DNA of 64,000 nucleotides from NCBI GenBank assembly GCA_900095095.1, contig FMBT01000344.1, forward strand, positions 124,001 to 188,000. Direction: 5' to 3'. The DNA comes from Fragilariopsis cylindrus CCMP1102 (taxonomy: Eukaryota > Bacillariophyta > Bacillariophyceae > Bacillariales > Bacillariaceae). The position numbers and the translations under genes were made by a program. Positions within the stretch are counted from its first letter, which is position 1; each line of letters begins with the position of its first letter. This document shows positions 22,490 to 33,886 of the stretch, one piece after another. The notes below the pieces were generated by a model. It saw nothing but the letters and a program-made list of their open reading frames with translations, was not told the DNA's origin and made no database searches.

Positions 22490-25400
22490 TTACTCCTCCG
22501 GATAGAATGGTACAAATTCTCCGTTCTCAAGTTTTCTCATTTTACGTGGTGGCTTACTGCTTCTACCCTGCTGAGAAAGAGGTGTAGATGGAGGAGTATG
22601 AGGAACCATATCACTGGGGAAATTGATGACATGATTGATTCCCCTCGGTTGGTCATCACGTAGACCAACTTGCAATGTCTGTTCAGATTGGGTCAAAAAA
22701 GCACTGATGAACTTCTCAGGCGTGCCAACTTGTTCTTCTGTAGTGAAGAAGTTGACACTGATATGCTCACGTCCGTCCCACACTAGAATTGCGCTACCCA
22801 TCGGTGATAGAACCAAAATCATACCACCGTCACCGACATCAGTATATTGTCTAGTCAAGGTTGTTACCATGTCTACAGCCTTCAACGATTCGTCGAGGTA
22901 CTTCGAGATCTTCTCTATAGTCAAATCCAAGTCTCCCTCAACTGTTCCAGCCTTGACAAGCTGGTAGATATTCTGACGGCCAAATGCCTTTTGATTTTTA
23001 AACTGTTCTCTACCAGGTTCGCTGTCGTAGTCTTCGTGTTTGAATACAGTTGGATCCCATTTCGGGTTAAATCTGAACAACGCTCCGTGAATTTTCCTCA
23101 GTTCTATGTTCACATCAGCTGAATCCGATAGACGCTTCTTAATTCGACCTTCAAGCTCCTCTAAGTTGTAACTAACTCTCAAGTCGTTGGTACAGAGAAT
23201 ACCCATTTCATAGGTCTTGCCTCCTGCCTGGAAAACAATTTCGGCACGAGACGCAGGTTCGAAATGAACTTGCTTACGGTACCGATCAAGGAACTCTCTA
23301 CGGAAAGTTTCTTCGACATTATCATTCATCCAGGTAATGACAACATTATGTTCCTCGAATATTAACTGACGGGTTTCTCTGTCGCCCAAAACGCTATTCA
23401 TGATTTGGTGCATTCCAAAGGATGCCGAATTGTCCATGACAAGTAGATTCATTTTCCCACTCTTTCCAGCTCCCAAGGTTGACTTTGATAGAATCTCCAA
23501 AACGCTAGCTTCGCATTCGAAATCGTCGACTGCGGCGCATTCGTAAATAGGAATAAGCTCCTTGATACTATCATGCTCTTTCAAAACATTGTAGCCGACA
23601 CATTCGTCGCCTTCCTTTCCACAAACAACAACAGCCTTGACGCCCTTAGCCATATACAGCGTGAGTGGTACAGCTTCTTCAATTGAGACTGCACTGGCCG
23701 CCTTAGCATCTAGACTCCCCTCTTTCACAATATCCTCCTCGCAATTTCGTAGCTGCTTCATCTTAGGGCCCTGAATCTTTTGATCCTCCAACCAAGTACT
23801 AGAACCGTACATTCCACCAACAACAACCTTATAAGAAGACAAATCTGAGCTTCCGACCGCCTTTGCAAGAGCTTTGCGAAGAATTTGATCTTGGAGGAGC
23901 TGCCCCAAAGATTAATGTCAAAGGCGACGTACTTATCAGCTGGATAAATACGGGCGCTAATGAAACCTTCTTTCATGGCTACAACCCCAACGCCAACATT
24001 AACATCAAAAACAGGGTCTGCAATCAAAGTGAAACCCTCCTTTTCAGCAACGTCCTTCACGATAGTCGTAATACTTTCATCAAGGGCAATAGAAACACTT
24101 TCTGCATTCATAATTTCTACGATTCCAGCAGCTGTACCTTGTGTAGTCAACTTTTCAGGAGGGACGAAGTTGCATTTCTCTTCGGGAGCAATATTCTTGC
24201 GATATCCGTGTAGAAGATCATAACGAGTTTTAGGTGTGTACATATCTGCCATGAGAAGAGTTTCAACACCATGGTCATAAGTAGGACTTCGGAAAAAGTC
24301 AACGTTGTTACTACCGAATACCATGACTTGGTTGCAAATGACTGGGCTTTCGTAGTTTAATTCAGCGCTGTAGTCAAAGAGCGCACTGAACTTTTCATGA
24401 TAATGTTCATTCTTCACCATCACCCCGACCGGGTTAAGCAAAAGTGATAATGCATCAAAGACGTCAAGCTCCGCAGTGACAGAAAATGACATCACTGTCT
24501 CCGATAGATCAACCAGAACCAAGTCAAAAGAACCCCAATAGTCTTCTGGCAATAAGAGTAAACTCTTCGTAGCATCCCCAAACCACCACTCGACTCTTTC
24601 GTCTTCAAAGTGTGGGCTAGTCTGAAAGTGCTTGAACGACTTTCTTACAACAGATTGATCGATCTCAAGTCCTACCACTAACTCTAAGTCAGGGTATTTG
24701 AGAGCCTCGTGCAAAAGCATGGAATCTCCTCCACCGATAAAGATGATACGGCGAACATCCTTGACAAATCTACCCGCACCGTGCGCCGAGTACTCGTGGT
24801 ATTGAGGACGGTAGTTAGAACAAATCTGAACAATATTATCCAAATCCATGCACATATCATCCGTACTTTCTTTCTTCATGAAATTCAAGTCTTGGTAATG
24901 AGTTTTGAGAAATTCGATATCTTTAAAGTCGTTGAATTTCATAAGTGCTCTGTTATTACAGGTTGGAACTTGATAATCCAAGTCATCGAATTCCCATTCA
25001 AGCGTGTCATAATGGCTTGAATTTGCAATTAGTGGAGCAATATCGATTGGTTCCATACATCCACCGAAATCTTCATCCTTTTTACATGTGCCTTCGGTGT
25101 CCTCTTCCTCTTCTTTTTCTTCGTCGTCGTCGTCCTCCCCGTGAGAATCTGCTTTTGTGGTAAGGACTGTTCCTTGAAGTGGGGACGGTCCCAGACTCTC
25201 CAATGCTGCTGTCATGGCAACAATATTGGCATCAATGAACGAAAAAATTGCATCCAGCTCGGGTTGGGAAATTCCATGGTCTTTACCTTTATAACCAATA
25301 TTCCACTCAATATTTTTGATTCTTTTAAGTCTACGAATTTCCCAACGGAACCAAACTCGAGTTTGTTCCATAAGTTTTCCATCTCCCTTATCGGGACGAT

Positions 25401-26437
25401 CTTCTTCGTCCCAAGTAACGATTAACTTTCCATCTTCGATTTCGTCCAAGTCAAATTGAAAATCTTCCTCCATGTAATGCCATCTTTGTGGCATGTATTC
25501 GACAAAGCCGTAATCACGAAGAATTTCTTTTATTGGAGAGAAGGAGAAAAAGAGATTAATGACGCGACGGAAGAAACAACCAGTAATGTTAGACATAATC
25601 TTATCTTTGGGTTGCGTGTCACTGTACAGAAATCTTAAGAGTAATTATTGATTATTTTCTATTTATTTTCGCAAACTTAAACTTACCTGCAGTACCATAA
25701 CCGGATTGACGTCCTCCACATTCTTCGCACATATTATAGGAAATGTAAATTTGTTCTCCCGCTTCGATAGTCTTTGTGGCAGTCGTCGTATGATAATGAC
25801 CTGCATCAATTTCTGTATTCGTGTTAGTCCAGTTCCCGTTCCGATGATTTAAATTATCATACGCTGGAATCAAGATTGAGTCGTCGGAACGTTGGATGAC
25901 CATCAATGCCGCCTTGACACCAAATGCATCATTCGGATCTCCTTGACAACGACCGAACCAATCATCTTCAATCCAATCGGTTGGATCCTCGGGAGGAATT
26001 GATGCATTATCCAAAACTTCCATTAAGAAATCTTGAGCAGCCTTTGACCATGTCGATGGAATTTGAGCATCAGCTTCTGCATTAAGATATTCAACGTAGG
26101 GTGCATACTCTGATTCACTACCCAAACGCATTTCGTTCGCAAGACTACGAACCGTCCCACAAGACATCTGGGAGGATCGTTCATTAGGATCATCCGACTT
26201 GATGATCACACTCCAGGGTATACGAACAATCGGCTCGTCAACTTCTATGGCTTTTTTAGCATACACTCCCATGGGACTTTTCGGATCGTTCGGATTCTCA
26301 CGACGTAATTCAAGTTTGGGTGTTATGTATCCATCTTGTGCTTCAGAAACCCAATCGAAGATAGCTTGTGCCTCATTCAAATGTTGGTCAATAACATTTT
26401 TTTCTGCCGCTACAACTACCACCCGCCGCCACCACAA
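22490..26437 (-). CDS. SET / aminopropyltransferase / dead AdoMetDC fusion, copy A
   Basis: Multi-domain protein of about 1250 residues, probably acting on long-chain polyamines or polyamine-bearing proteins. Exon 1 runs from about 26437 to 25687. An intron (GTAAGT...AAG, 25686-25527) follows, and exon 2 starts at 25526. Domains: a RuBisCO-methyltransferase-like SET domain (GVYAKKAIEVDE, NLNHRNGNW, EQIYISYN; about 26330-25700); a spermidine-synthase-like fold (YHEYSAHG, IGGGDSMLLHE, GLEIDQSVV, GDATKSLLL, VDLSETV; about 24810-24270); an AdoMet-decarboxylase-like domain (about 24130-23900); and a C-terminal region of about 450 residues. The decarboxylase Ser, His and Cys are replaced (EGF, AR and LWG where ESH, THTW and TCG are expected). 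A one-base slip in the G4 run at 23903-23906 divides the gene into two frames. There is no in-frame ATG at the 5' end: the frame opens after a stop at 26465-26467. A short first exon with the signal peptide may lie upstream or be lost. Confidence 0.78.
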
Positions 26438-26711
26438 GGAACGATATGACCGATAACTTACACATCATCATTTTTGTGCCGTTGACTGTTGTTGTCGTCG
26501 TCGTCGTTGTCGTCGTTGTCAAGTTATTAAATTTACTTCTTGTTCGAACTTTTCAGTTTAATTACTTGACTGTGTACTGCTACGTTGGAACACTGCAAGT
26601 AACCCAATGCTTATTTATCAGATATGTTTACGTTTAGTTTTTCACTATCAAGTAATTATTTTATGATACAGCAGTTCTCGTCATTAAAACGAGCCGAAAT
26701 ATGATACCACT

Positions 26712-26843
26712 GGGAGGCGCACTGTGAAGACGAGTTTTTCGCCAAAAAAAAAAATCGCCACCCGCCAACTCTTTTTTGGAGGATGCGATGCAAGTGAAAA
26801 AAATGAATCACAAATAATTTTGAATCACAAATAATTTCGCGCA
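26712..26843 (+). repeat. Left terminal inverted repeat
   Basis: The first ~95 bases match the complement of 28068-28163 with few differences. A weaker match continues to a shared TTCGCGCA word near 26836-26843. An A-run of variable length separates the conserved blocks. Confidence 0.8.
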
Positions 26844-26870
26844 CAGAAACAAAATGCAAATATTTATTTT

Positions 26871-27310
26871 CGCTGTACACAATGAACTGAGATTAACACG
26901 AGCCCCTAAGTAAAAAAATCACTTAGGAAAATTCCGAAAAATAAATAAATTTTCGCTGTACACAATGAACTGAGATTAACAAGAGCCCCTAAGTAAAAAA
27001 AATCACTTTTGAAAAGTCCGAATTTTGGACCAAAAAAATAAATTTTTGCTGTACACAATGAACTGAGATTAACAGGAGCCCCTAAGTAAAAAAAAACAAT
27101 TAGGAAAATTCCGAAAAATAAATAAATTTTCGCTGTACACAATAGACTGAGATTAACACGAGCCCCTAAGTAAAAAAAAATCACTTTTGAAAAGTACGAA
27201 TTTTGGACCAAAATAATAAATTTTCGCTGTACACATTGAACTGAGATTAACACGAGCCCCTAAGTAAAAAAAATCACTTTTGCTAAGTAAAAAAAAATCG
27301 CTTTTGAAAA
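26871..27310 (+). repeat. Alternating 83/94-bp tandem repeat
   Basis: The word CGCTGTACACA recurs at 26871, 26954, 27047 (one change), 27131 and 27225, so unit lengths are 83, 93, 84 and 94. Odd units carry a CTTAGGAAAATTCCG block and even units CTTTTGAAAAGT with an extra TTTTGGACC, which makes an A-B-A-B higher-order repeat of about 177 bp. The last unit decays into short CTAAGTTAAA-like words to about 27415. All units contain GAGCCCCTAAGTAAAA. Confidence 0.85.
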
Positions 27311-27453
27311 GTGCTAAGTTGAAAGTGCTTTATTCGCTAAGTTAAAAAAATCACTTTTGAACTGCATTTTTCGCTAAGTTAAAATGTGTTTCATTAGCTA
27401 AGTTAAGTTAAAGTATAATAATAATAATTTAATCAATGTATTCATAATTTTCA

Positions 27454-27828
27454 TCATCTATTACTTGGTGAACCATATGGAGCTAGTCTTTTGTACTTTT
27501 TCTTCTTTTCAATTGCTGGTAGTGACACAAATTCATTGTGTTTTCTTTCTATTTTCTTAGTACTACTATTGTTGGTATATCTGTACAGTTCTTCTCTCAT
27601 AGCACTAAAATGTTGATTAGCAATTGCCAAACCACCTTGATTAGTGACCAATCTGGCACACTCTGAAAATACTGGTTGGATTGCTGTATATGCATTGGAA
27701 ACAGCTTCATTAGGATCAAATTCAAAACTTGCATCATCACCAGCATCATCATAACCACCATCATCATCCTCTTGAATTTTTGTTGTTGAAAAAAAATCCG
27801 ACTGTTGTGTTTGAGGTAAAATTGCGAC
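27454..27828 (-). other. Open coding-like stretch within the TIR element
   Basis: 125 codons without a stop, beginning just after a stop at 27829-27831. There is no Met before SAMREELYRY. The translation has an acidic stretch (QEDDDGGYDDAGDD), then a likely helical part, and ends with a basic KKKKYKRLAPYGSPSNR. This sort of basic tail occurs at the ends of transposases, so it may be the C-terminal end of a lost transposase. The family cannot be named. Confidence 0.35.
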
Positions 27829-28030
27829 CTAAATGGTAGCTCCTGCACCAAAACGGATGGAAGATTCAGATCAAGCGTTCAATTCTACTTTAGAACAGTG
27901 TTTCAGCTTTAGAATTATATCCTTGGTATTGAGTAACAGTATCAGCAAGTCAGGAGAAGAAGGTGTACAGTAGTACAGTTGTGATGTTAATGGGATTTTA
28001 GATTTTATGATGAGAGGAAAAAAGAAAAAT

Positions 28031-28163
28031 AATGCGCGAAGTCATTTTTTTTCACTTCCATCGCATCATCATTTTTTTCACTTGCATTGCATCCTCCAAA
28101 AAAGAGTTGGCGCGCGGCTACTTTCTTTTTTGGCGAAAAACTCGTCTTCACAGTGCGCCTCCC
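28031..28163 (-). repeat. Right terminal inverted repeat
   Basis: Complementary partner of 26712-26843. It includes the shared block that reads AAGAGTTGGCG on this side. A TTTTTTTCACTT word near its inner edge is repeated in direct orientation 32-40 bases further in (28046-28056). Confidence 0.8.
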
Positions 28164-28549
28164 GCAATAAAATCTCAACGGTAGGATTTATTGTTTTCAC
28201 GAACAGGAAAGATTTTTCTTGAGGCACGCTTTGGCATTGGCTCATGCGCGCACTGCTACTTCGAAAAACATTCAAAATCTTTGGGGGTGCAAACCAGGGG
28301 TAATAATTTATAACCCCTGCTGGTGCAAACAATATATTCTCATCGCTTCTGTTTAGAAATGAAAATGTTATGCTCTACATATATTACTTCTAAAATATTG
28401 TATTATTATTATTATTATTATTCTTGGATGGCTTTTTATGAATGATAGAGTAGTTATTGTATTGTCGCACAATAATGTTTTTTGTGCAAGTAAAAAAACC
28501 TTATAATTTCGTCACATAGATAAATAAATAAAGCAATTAGTTTTATTCT
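28164..28549. other. Spacer with ATT microsatellite and small hairpin
   Basis: Contains a short inverted repeat around CAGGGGT...AACCCCTG (about 28291-28318), flanked by two GGTGCAAAC words, and an (ATT)n run near 28399-28422. It ends at the stop of fusion copy B. No gene is seen. Confidence 0.5.
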
Positions 28550-31500
28550 TTATTCGTTATCCTCGTCGTCATCATCGTCATCTCCCTGGTCGACGTAAGG
28601 TTCAAGATCCCAGATCGATTCAAACCCCTTGTACGACATATCCTCTCGGAAGTTCATAACACGACCAATCCCACGTGGGAAATCATCACGAAGAGTCATC
28701 TTCAATTTCTTTCCAGCAAGTCTTGTAAATCCTGACATGAAATCTTTAGCATCATATTCGCTGTCGTCGTAAAGGAAAATATTAAGATCAACGTGTTCAC
28801 GACCATCCCATAATACTATGAGAGTACCCAGTTTGAAATCCGTTACGATTAAAACGCCATCACCGATATCGGTATAAACTTCGAATTCATAAAGTCCATA
28901 TCCCGTAACGGTCGAATCAATAAGACGAACAAGACCGACCAAGTCTGGCATACGATTGTGCCCCTTATCCTTGTTCAATTCATACTGGACGACGATTTTT
29001 CGGCCTAATGATTGCTGTTCGGACCATTGTTTATCACCAGGTGCGACGGGATAGTCACTCTGTACATATTCATGGGGATTATAATCATGCATGAATGGAA
29101 ACAAAGCACCGGTGATAGATATAACTTCAGCACTGGACGCTACACCCTTACGTGTTGGGAGACGTTCACTAAGTTTTTGTTCCAATTCTTTAAAGTTTGC
29201 GAAATCTGTGAAGTCGTTGTTAGATACAATACCAAGTTCCATTGCAGCTCCACCGACGTTGATGTTGATTTCAACTCTTTTAGCTGGATCCCAGTATAAC
29301 TCTTTGCGGTAACGTTCCAATAAATTCCTCTGCCACGTATCTGATAATGGTTTGTTCGATAATGCTAAGATAAAGTGACTCTCGCTACTGAATAACATTT
29401 CTCTGTACGAGATCACAGTCAAGATACTGTGGAAGATTTGTCCCATTATATTAGAAGTACTACCATCAATAACAACCATCCCAATACCACCATCACCAGT
29501 ACTGACAACTTCCATAAGGTCACTTAAAATTTTCTCTTCGCAATTATTCATTTTCATAAATTTATCAGGGTCGTCATCGTCCATTTTCGATAATTCAGGA
29601 CAGGTCCAAATGGGAATAACCTTGCTGATCGTTGCATGTTGCTCAAGTACATCTAGACTAGGGCACTTGTCTACATTTTCGACACCACAAATAACTGCGG
29701 CAATAGTTTCTCGACTTCCAACAAGGTTAATAGCTTCGTCCAAAACAACCTTCTTTGCCAACTTATCGGTAAACTCGACGTCCTTTACATTTGATTCTTC
29801 ACAATTGCGATTTTGAACAATTTGTGGTCCAATCAAATCCGTGTCTTCTTGCCAGGTCGATGATCCATACATACCACCAACGACGACCCGGAAATATGAC
29901 GCGGTCTTAGCCTTCAATTCTTCTCCAATACGTTTGCGGAGCTCGTCACCCTTTTGATATGAACCCCAAACTCCGACATCTACTGCGCAATACTTAGATT
30001 TTGGCCAATATCGAACAGAAACATAACCTTCTTTGAAGACGACAGTAAATAAACTGCTTTTAATGTCATCTGAACGATCTGCTATATACTGAACTGTGGC
30101 ATACTTCTTATCATCATCGGCAGAAATAGGTGTAAATCCTTCCTCTTTTGCTGCCGATAGAATAATTTTCTCGATAGACTCTTTGTCAAGCGTAATTGCC
30201 ACATCTTCAGCATCCAATATATGCAGTAAACCAGCACTCTTTGTCTGTGTGGTGTTGCCATCTTCCTTTTTCTCGGTATCTACATCACATTTACCTTGTT
30301 TCACGGCATCATTCTTCCTGAAGTCGTGAAAGTATTCATATCCAGTCTCTAAGGATTCCACGTTTGGCAACAAAAGGGTTTCGACGTTGTGATCGACTAA
30401 TGGTCGGCGGAAGAAATCAGCCTTGTTACTTCCAAAAATCATGCATTGGGAGCATATCTTTGGATTTTGATCGAGGTAAACTTGAAGAGTGTAATCAAAG
30501 GCTTCACTCATCGTCTCCATGTAATGTTCATTTTTGACCATTACACCGTCTTGGTTCAAAAGCAGGGCAAGAGCAGCGAAAACATCAAGTTTCTCCGTTA
30601 CTGAGAAGGCCATGACTGTTTCTGATAGATCAATAATCACTAGGTCGAAGGAGCCCCAGTAGTCTTCCGGTAGTAATAACAAACTCTTTGTGGCATCCCC
30701 AAACCACCATTCTACTCTATCATCGTCGAAATGCGCTTGAGTTCGAAAGTATTTGAATGACTTTCTGACAACAGTTTGATCTAATTCAAGTCCAATAACC
30801 TTTTCAAGGGATGGATACTTGAGAACTTCGTGCAACATCATTGAATCTCCACCACCAACAAATACCACGCGCTTAATATCATCAACAAACCGAGCTGCAA
30901 AGTGAGAAGAAAACTCATGATAATGTGGTCGGTACGAGGAACATATCTGCACGGTATCTTCGAGATCCATGCAAATATCTTCTGGAACATTTTCAGTACC
31001 TAAACGGAATGCAAAATTCAATTCTTGGTAGTGAGTCTTAAGACCCTCCAACATATGATAATCAGGAAATCGCATGATTTCTTTATTTTCGCAAGTTTGT
31101 TGGTTGTACTTCAACTCATCTTCTTCCCATTCTAATGTGTCAAAATAGTCAGCACCACAGAACGTAGAAGTACAAGTTTCGTCGTTACCAACAGGAACCT
31201 TTTGACTTTCGTCTTCAACGATATCATTATATGCGTAGGATAAGGCATTGATCAATGTCTGGTGATATTTCCATAGGTTGTTCCATTCGTTCTCTGGGAT
31301 GGAACTTTTGCCATCCTTCCAATCTGATTGCCAAAGCAAGTGTCGCATCTTCCTCAAACGCTTTAGTTCCTTGAGTATAAGACGTTTGGTACTTGATATA
31401 TCCTCTTCTTTTGTTGGTTTGTCTCTTTTTGCCCAAATTATTTCAATGGATCCGTCTTCCTCAGACTCAGACAGATCAAACATAAACTCAAATTCCTCAA

Positions 31501-32511
31501 AGTTCCATCGCTGTGGGAAATTTTCAACGAAGCCATAATCTCTAAATATTTCTGGTGTTCCATATCCGTCCTTCCTCCCGCCACAATTATCACACATATT
31601 GTAAGAGTTATAGATTTGTTCTCCTGGTTGAATGTCCTTCCTGGCAGTAACTTGATAGTTAACTTCACGATCGACCTTCATATGTGTGTTGTACCATTTA
31701 CCGTTTCTATGATTGTACATGTCATATACAGGAACCAACAAATCATCATCACCACGGGAGACAACCAGCATGGCTGCTTTGGCGGCAACCGCATCTTTAG
31801 TATCTCCACTACAATCCTCGTACCAGTCCTCTTCTAGCCACGTTGACGCATAGTTTGGAGGTACAGTTTGACGTTTCCCACCCAATACATCCTCTAGCAT
31901 AACTCTTCCTTTCGCGCTCCATTCGCTTGGAATTACACCGAGTGGTTGATTCATCAAGTATTGAATGTACGGTCCATACTTAGAAGCGGAATTAGGATCT
32001 TTGATGTATTTGCCCAAGGTTTGCACCTGTTTCATTTCTCTGGCAAGATTTCTCGCCGTACCGCATTTCAATACAGCTTCCTCAAAGTCATTTCGAGAAA
32101 GATTTTTATCGGTTTCTTCGTCTGTGATATATATTCCCACGGAATTTGACTTAGTAGATCACCTTTGGCAATAAATTCCTTTGCAAATATACCATGGAAT
32201 ACTCTTCCACCGTCGTCGCTGCTATCTCCGACGGCACGAATTTCTTGCTTGGGATTAAAAAATCCACCTTCGACATTAGCCAACCATTTAGTTAATTGGA
32301 CAGGGAATGAGCCCTTCTCCTCACTACCATCCGAAGAGTTATTATCATTCGTTTGTTGATGTTCACTGGTAAGATCAGCAGCATCATTATCAGCGACAAC
32401 CCGTTTCCGTTCGGGGTCATCTGCAACGGCAACCAAACTGCCACCGACGACGACGAATGCAGCAGCAACAACAAGACAGATAGGAATCTTTTTCCAGCCT
32501 GCAACAACCAT
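28550..32511 (-). CDS. SET / aminopropyltransferase / dead AdoMetDC fusion, copy B
   Basis: Close paralogue of copy A with the same domain order, about 1320 residues and no intron at the site used by copy A. The start at 32511 gives a clear signal peptide (MVVAGWKKIPICLVVAAAFV). The SET domain runs about 32240-31540 (GIFAKEFIAKGD, NHRNGKWYN, EQIYNSYNMC). The aminopropyltransferase-like domain is at about 30930-30400 (YHEFSSHF, VGGGDSMMLHE, GLELDQTVV, GDATKSLLL, IDLSETV). The AdoMetDC-like domain is at about 30230-29950, where EGYVSVRYWP and GVWG replace the catalytic Ser, His and Cys motifs. A C-terminal half (about 29890-28560) includes a second strand pattern WDGREHVDLNIF, possibly another decayed AdoMetDC-like unit, and an acidic tail. 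A one-base slip lies in the ATATAT run near 32127-32136. Secretory targeting plus SAM-linked domains suggests work on polyamines or polyamine-modified proteins in the silica-forming compartment. This role is inferred. Confidence 0.8.
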
Positions 32512-33886
32512 CCTTTTCTCTTCCTCTGATTTTCAAAATATTATGTATGAATTTATAATGTTTCTGGTATGCTTCTACTATAATTAATTGGTTATTTCTA
32601 AACAGGTCCTTGTTATAAGCAGTTGTAAGAATAATATTAAATGACTATCAAACTAACGAGAAATTGACAACAATGATGAATCAATCAAGCAATCTCCTCG
32701 GTTCAACACTTTCAACTTACATCCTTCCTCCGCGCAACGCATAGTAATTCTCACATTCACTTACTAACGGTAATAACTGCACTGTAATCTAATCTTTTAT
32801 CGCGCACCGCAGAAGTGTGATAGAAGATATCTTTTTGACACGTGACGTGTTAAGTGTGCATGTGCTAAGGATGAATCTAAAAGCGAATTGTTAGGGCCCG
32901 CCGAACAATATATTGATTGGTCGAGAACAATGATGTTATAACCGTGTATGTGTGTATGTTCTGTTATGTTGAATACAGTAGAGCATACTATGTGAGTAGC
33001 ATATAATGCATATCAATATTCTTTGTGCCATCCTATACTTACTTTGTGGCATTAATTATTTTGTAAAGCTACAAGCAATCAGCCACCAATTCCAATCTCA
33101 ATGTTGGACAGTTTAGCGTAGGCAACATTATTAACATTTTCTTTGATCTGATCAATCACATGGAAATATCCAATGAGTGGCAATGTGACAGGTGAGCTTG
33201 GTGCTATATCTCTTCTTATTCAGCTCCACCTGTTTGATACTTGTGTTATATTGAAAGATTATGTTCTTCTCTCCAAGTTGCTTTAATGTGTGATATACAG
33301 TACTTATGATGATATGCTGTTTCATACGTTACTTAAGAATAGGTATGCTGAAGCTAACGGTTCTCATAAGGATCATGCCAGCACCTAGTATCATACAAAA
33401 AATGATATTATCTTCATTCAGCTCCACCTGGATCGGATGTGTGATAGTTAGGATATTGGTCTCCATAAAATACACACACACACACACCAAGCAACAATGG
33501 TGTGACCATCCTCCAGTTAAGTTCTATAAGTTCCAATTCCATAGTAGAGCTTTTGGTGTTGGTATTTTGTTTGTGCATGCACAGCTGAATGTCAGAGCTA
33601 TATGTCCAAGTGTTAGAGAAATGTTGGTATATGGCTCATGTCACACAGGGCTAGTAAAAACGGCCAAGCAATATTTCCGGAAAGTTCTTGAATAAATATG
33701 GCAATGATCCAGACAGAAAGCAGGCCATCATCTGGGAATAATCAAATCATATTATGTTATATTATGTGCAGCTCTATGCTTTAAAACTATGGAGCGGACA
33801 GTATAATTTTACACGTTAGTTAGTGCCTTTAAACATAGCCGAAGTTGGTGTCGTTTTAAAGGATGATATGTTGTGTTCTTCTTCTT
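32512..33886. other. Intergenic with possible decayed sequence
   Basis: About 1.37 kb. The stretch 33180-33700 has a repeated TTCAGCTCCACCTG word (33219 and 33418) and broken coding-like pieces in several frames, including a 129-codon open frame at 33306-33695. None matches a family I can name. A short CA run lies at 33471-33487. The upstream part (32512-33000) presumably includes the promoter of fusion copy B. Confidence 0.45.

Larger units (their letters stand above)
26712..28163. mobile_element. Terminal-inverted-repeat element, non-autonomous or decayed
   Basis: A 1452-bp block bounded by long inverted repeats that begin GGGAGGCGCACTGTGAAGAC at the left and end with its complement at the right. 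Homology extends about 130 bp inward on each side with small gaps. The interior holds an alternating tandem repeat (26871-27310) and a 125-codon open stretch on the minus strand (27454-27828). No target-site duplication is obvious next to the outer ends. It fits a foldback or large MITE-type DNA transposon lying between the two fusion paralogues. Confidence 0.72.

Noticed and set aside
33306-33695. 129-codon plus-strand frame
   Set aside because: Composition changes abruptly along its length and coding-like pieces lie in other frames too; treated as decayed sequence.
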